DNA from: an uncultured Clostridia bacterium | Lineage (GTDB): Bacteria; Bacillota; Clostridia; UBA1381 | DNA length: 64,000 nucleotides | NCBI GenBank assembly: GCA_910585485.1 | Contig: CAJUEZ010000004.1 | Span: 1-64,000 of the forward strand | Direction of reading: 5' to 3' | Shown: in pieces, positions 63,688 to 64,000 of the stretch | How positions within the stretch are numbered: position 1 is the first letter of the stretch | How the letters are laid out: every line of letters begins with the position of its first letter | Translations under genes and position numbers: made by a program | The notes under the pieces: generated by a model | The model's database searches: none | The model's input: the letters and a program-made list of their open reading frames with translations, nothing else | What the model was told of the DNA's origin: nothing

Positions 63688-64000
63688 ATGACAAAAGAAC
63701 TAATTTATGAAAATAAACTTTCCCGCGCGGAAGATGTCAAAGATTTTGTATTAGAGGGCAGCGCGCAGATTTATTTTGAGAACGGAAAAATGCGTATGAA
63801 AAATGCGCTGAGCGCGGATTTGGGACAAAAATCAAACTTTGTATTCTGGTGTAATGAGGATTTTCCGTCAGATGTGCTTATAGAGTGGGATTTTCGCCCT
63901 ATTGAAGAACCGGGACTCGCTATAATGTTTTTTAGCGCAAAGGGAATAAACGGCGAGGATTTGTTTGACCCGTCCCTACAGGAGCGTGACGGACAGTATA
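63688..64000 (+). CDS. DUF1961 family protein, 5' part
   Basis: It starts at ATG 63,688 (TTAGGAGGA site) and runs off the window (104 codons visible). FVFWCNEDFPSDVLIEWDF, IMFFSAKGINGEDLFDPSL and the N-terminal KDFVLEGSAQIYFENGKMRM match DUF1961, a beta-sandwich family found near glycoside hydrolases and polysaccharide lyases in Firmicutes. Exact activity unknown. Confidence 0.8.
   Translation, partial: MTKELIYENKLSRAEDVKDFVLEGSAQIYFENGKMRMKNALSADLGQKSNFVFWCNEDFPSDVLIEWDFRPIEEPGLAIMFFSAKGINGEDLFDPSLQERDGQY

Overview
The window comes from an AT-rich, spore-forming anaerobe of the class Clostridia. It carries spoVT, SLH and copper-amine-oxidase-type stalk domains on secreted proteins, AgrD/AgrB-type cyclic peptide signalling, TnpV and Mob remnants, and Gram-positive signal peptides and lipobox. 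The many secreted glycoside hydrolases and the sugar ABC transporter suit a plant- or gut-polysaccharide degrader. I do not assign a species.

Region 1 (1-22,667) is an integrated, decaying genomic island. It lies between a 47-bp perfect direct repeat of the tRNA-Asn 3' half (6-52 and 22,621-22,667). No integrase is visible and the Mob relaxase is truncated. It carries a complete Agr-type quorum-sensing cassette in the order regulator, kinase, [promoter], AgrD, AgrB, giant S8/RCC1 protease. An M6 metalloprotease follows, then a defence cluster: a DarT1-NADAR ADP-ribosylation toxin/antitoxin pair, an OLD-nuclease/UvrD-helicase pair of Gabija type with the nuclease broken by one in-frame TGA, and an RxxxxH HEPN protein. 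A frameshifted secreted protein and TnpV close the island.

Region 2 (22.7-49.4 kb) is a carbohydrate-utilisation locus. An AraC regulator and a GH106-like enzyme are divergent from a long, co-directional run of genes: two secreted clan GH-A hydrolases, a 1343-residue protein with five tandem carbohydrate-binding-like modules, two SLH proteins, a sugar ABC importer (binding protein plus two permeases, no ATPase), a GtaA/DUF4965-type protein, beta-phosphoglucomutase, a GH65 phosphorylase and a ROK glucokinase. The last three make a phosphorolytic pathway from alpha-linked disaccharide to glucose-6-phosphate.

Region 3 (50.5-59.6 kb) is a second accessory zone that starts at the 3' end of the glucokinase gene. 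It holds duplicated HTH_16-like genes, an IS21 transposase with one amber codon, a Fic-VbhA toxin/antitoxin pair, antitoxin-like genes without toxins, a small-RNA-like unit ahead of a PBECR4 nuclease-like gene, and a second copy of the stalk-domain/small-protein unit found at 0.7-2.4 kb. A truncated, frameshifted LRR gene follows.

Region 4 (59.7-64 kb) is core chromosome: spoVT, a membrane-anchored WG-repeat protein, glmS and the start of a DUF1961 gene.

The main unexpected signal links regions 1 and 3. Three promoters (before agrD, and before both copies of the small EITEHKLSHYRMKN protein) have the same layout: two ACCAcTTTTTC-like direct repeats 22 bp apart, 42 bp from the second repeat to TATAAT, and a 17-bp -35/-10 spacer. 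This is what a LytTR/AgrA-type regulon should look like, and it reaches beyond the island.
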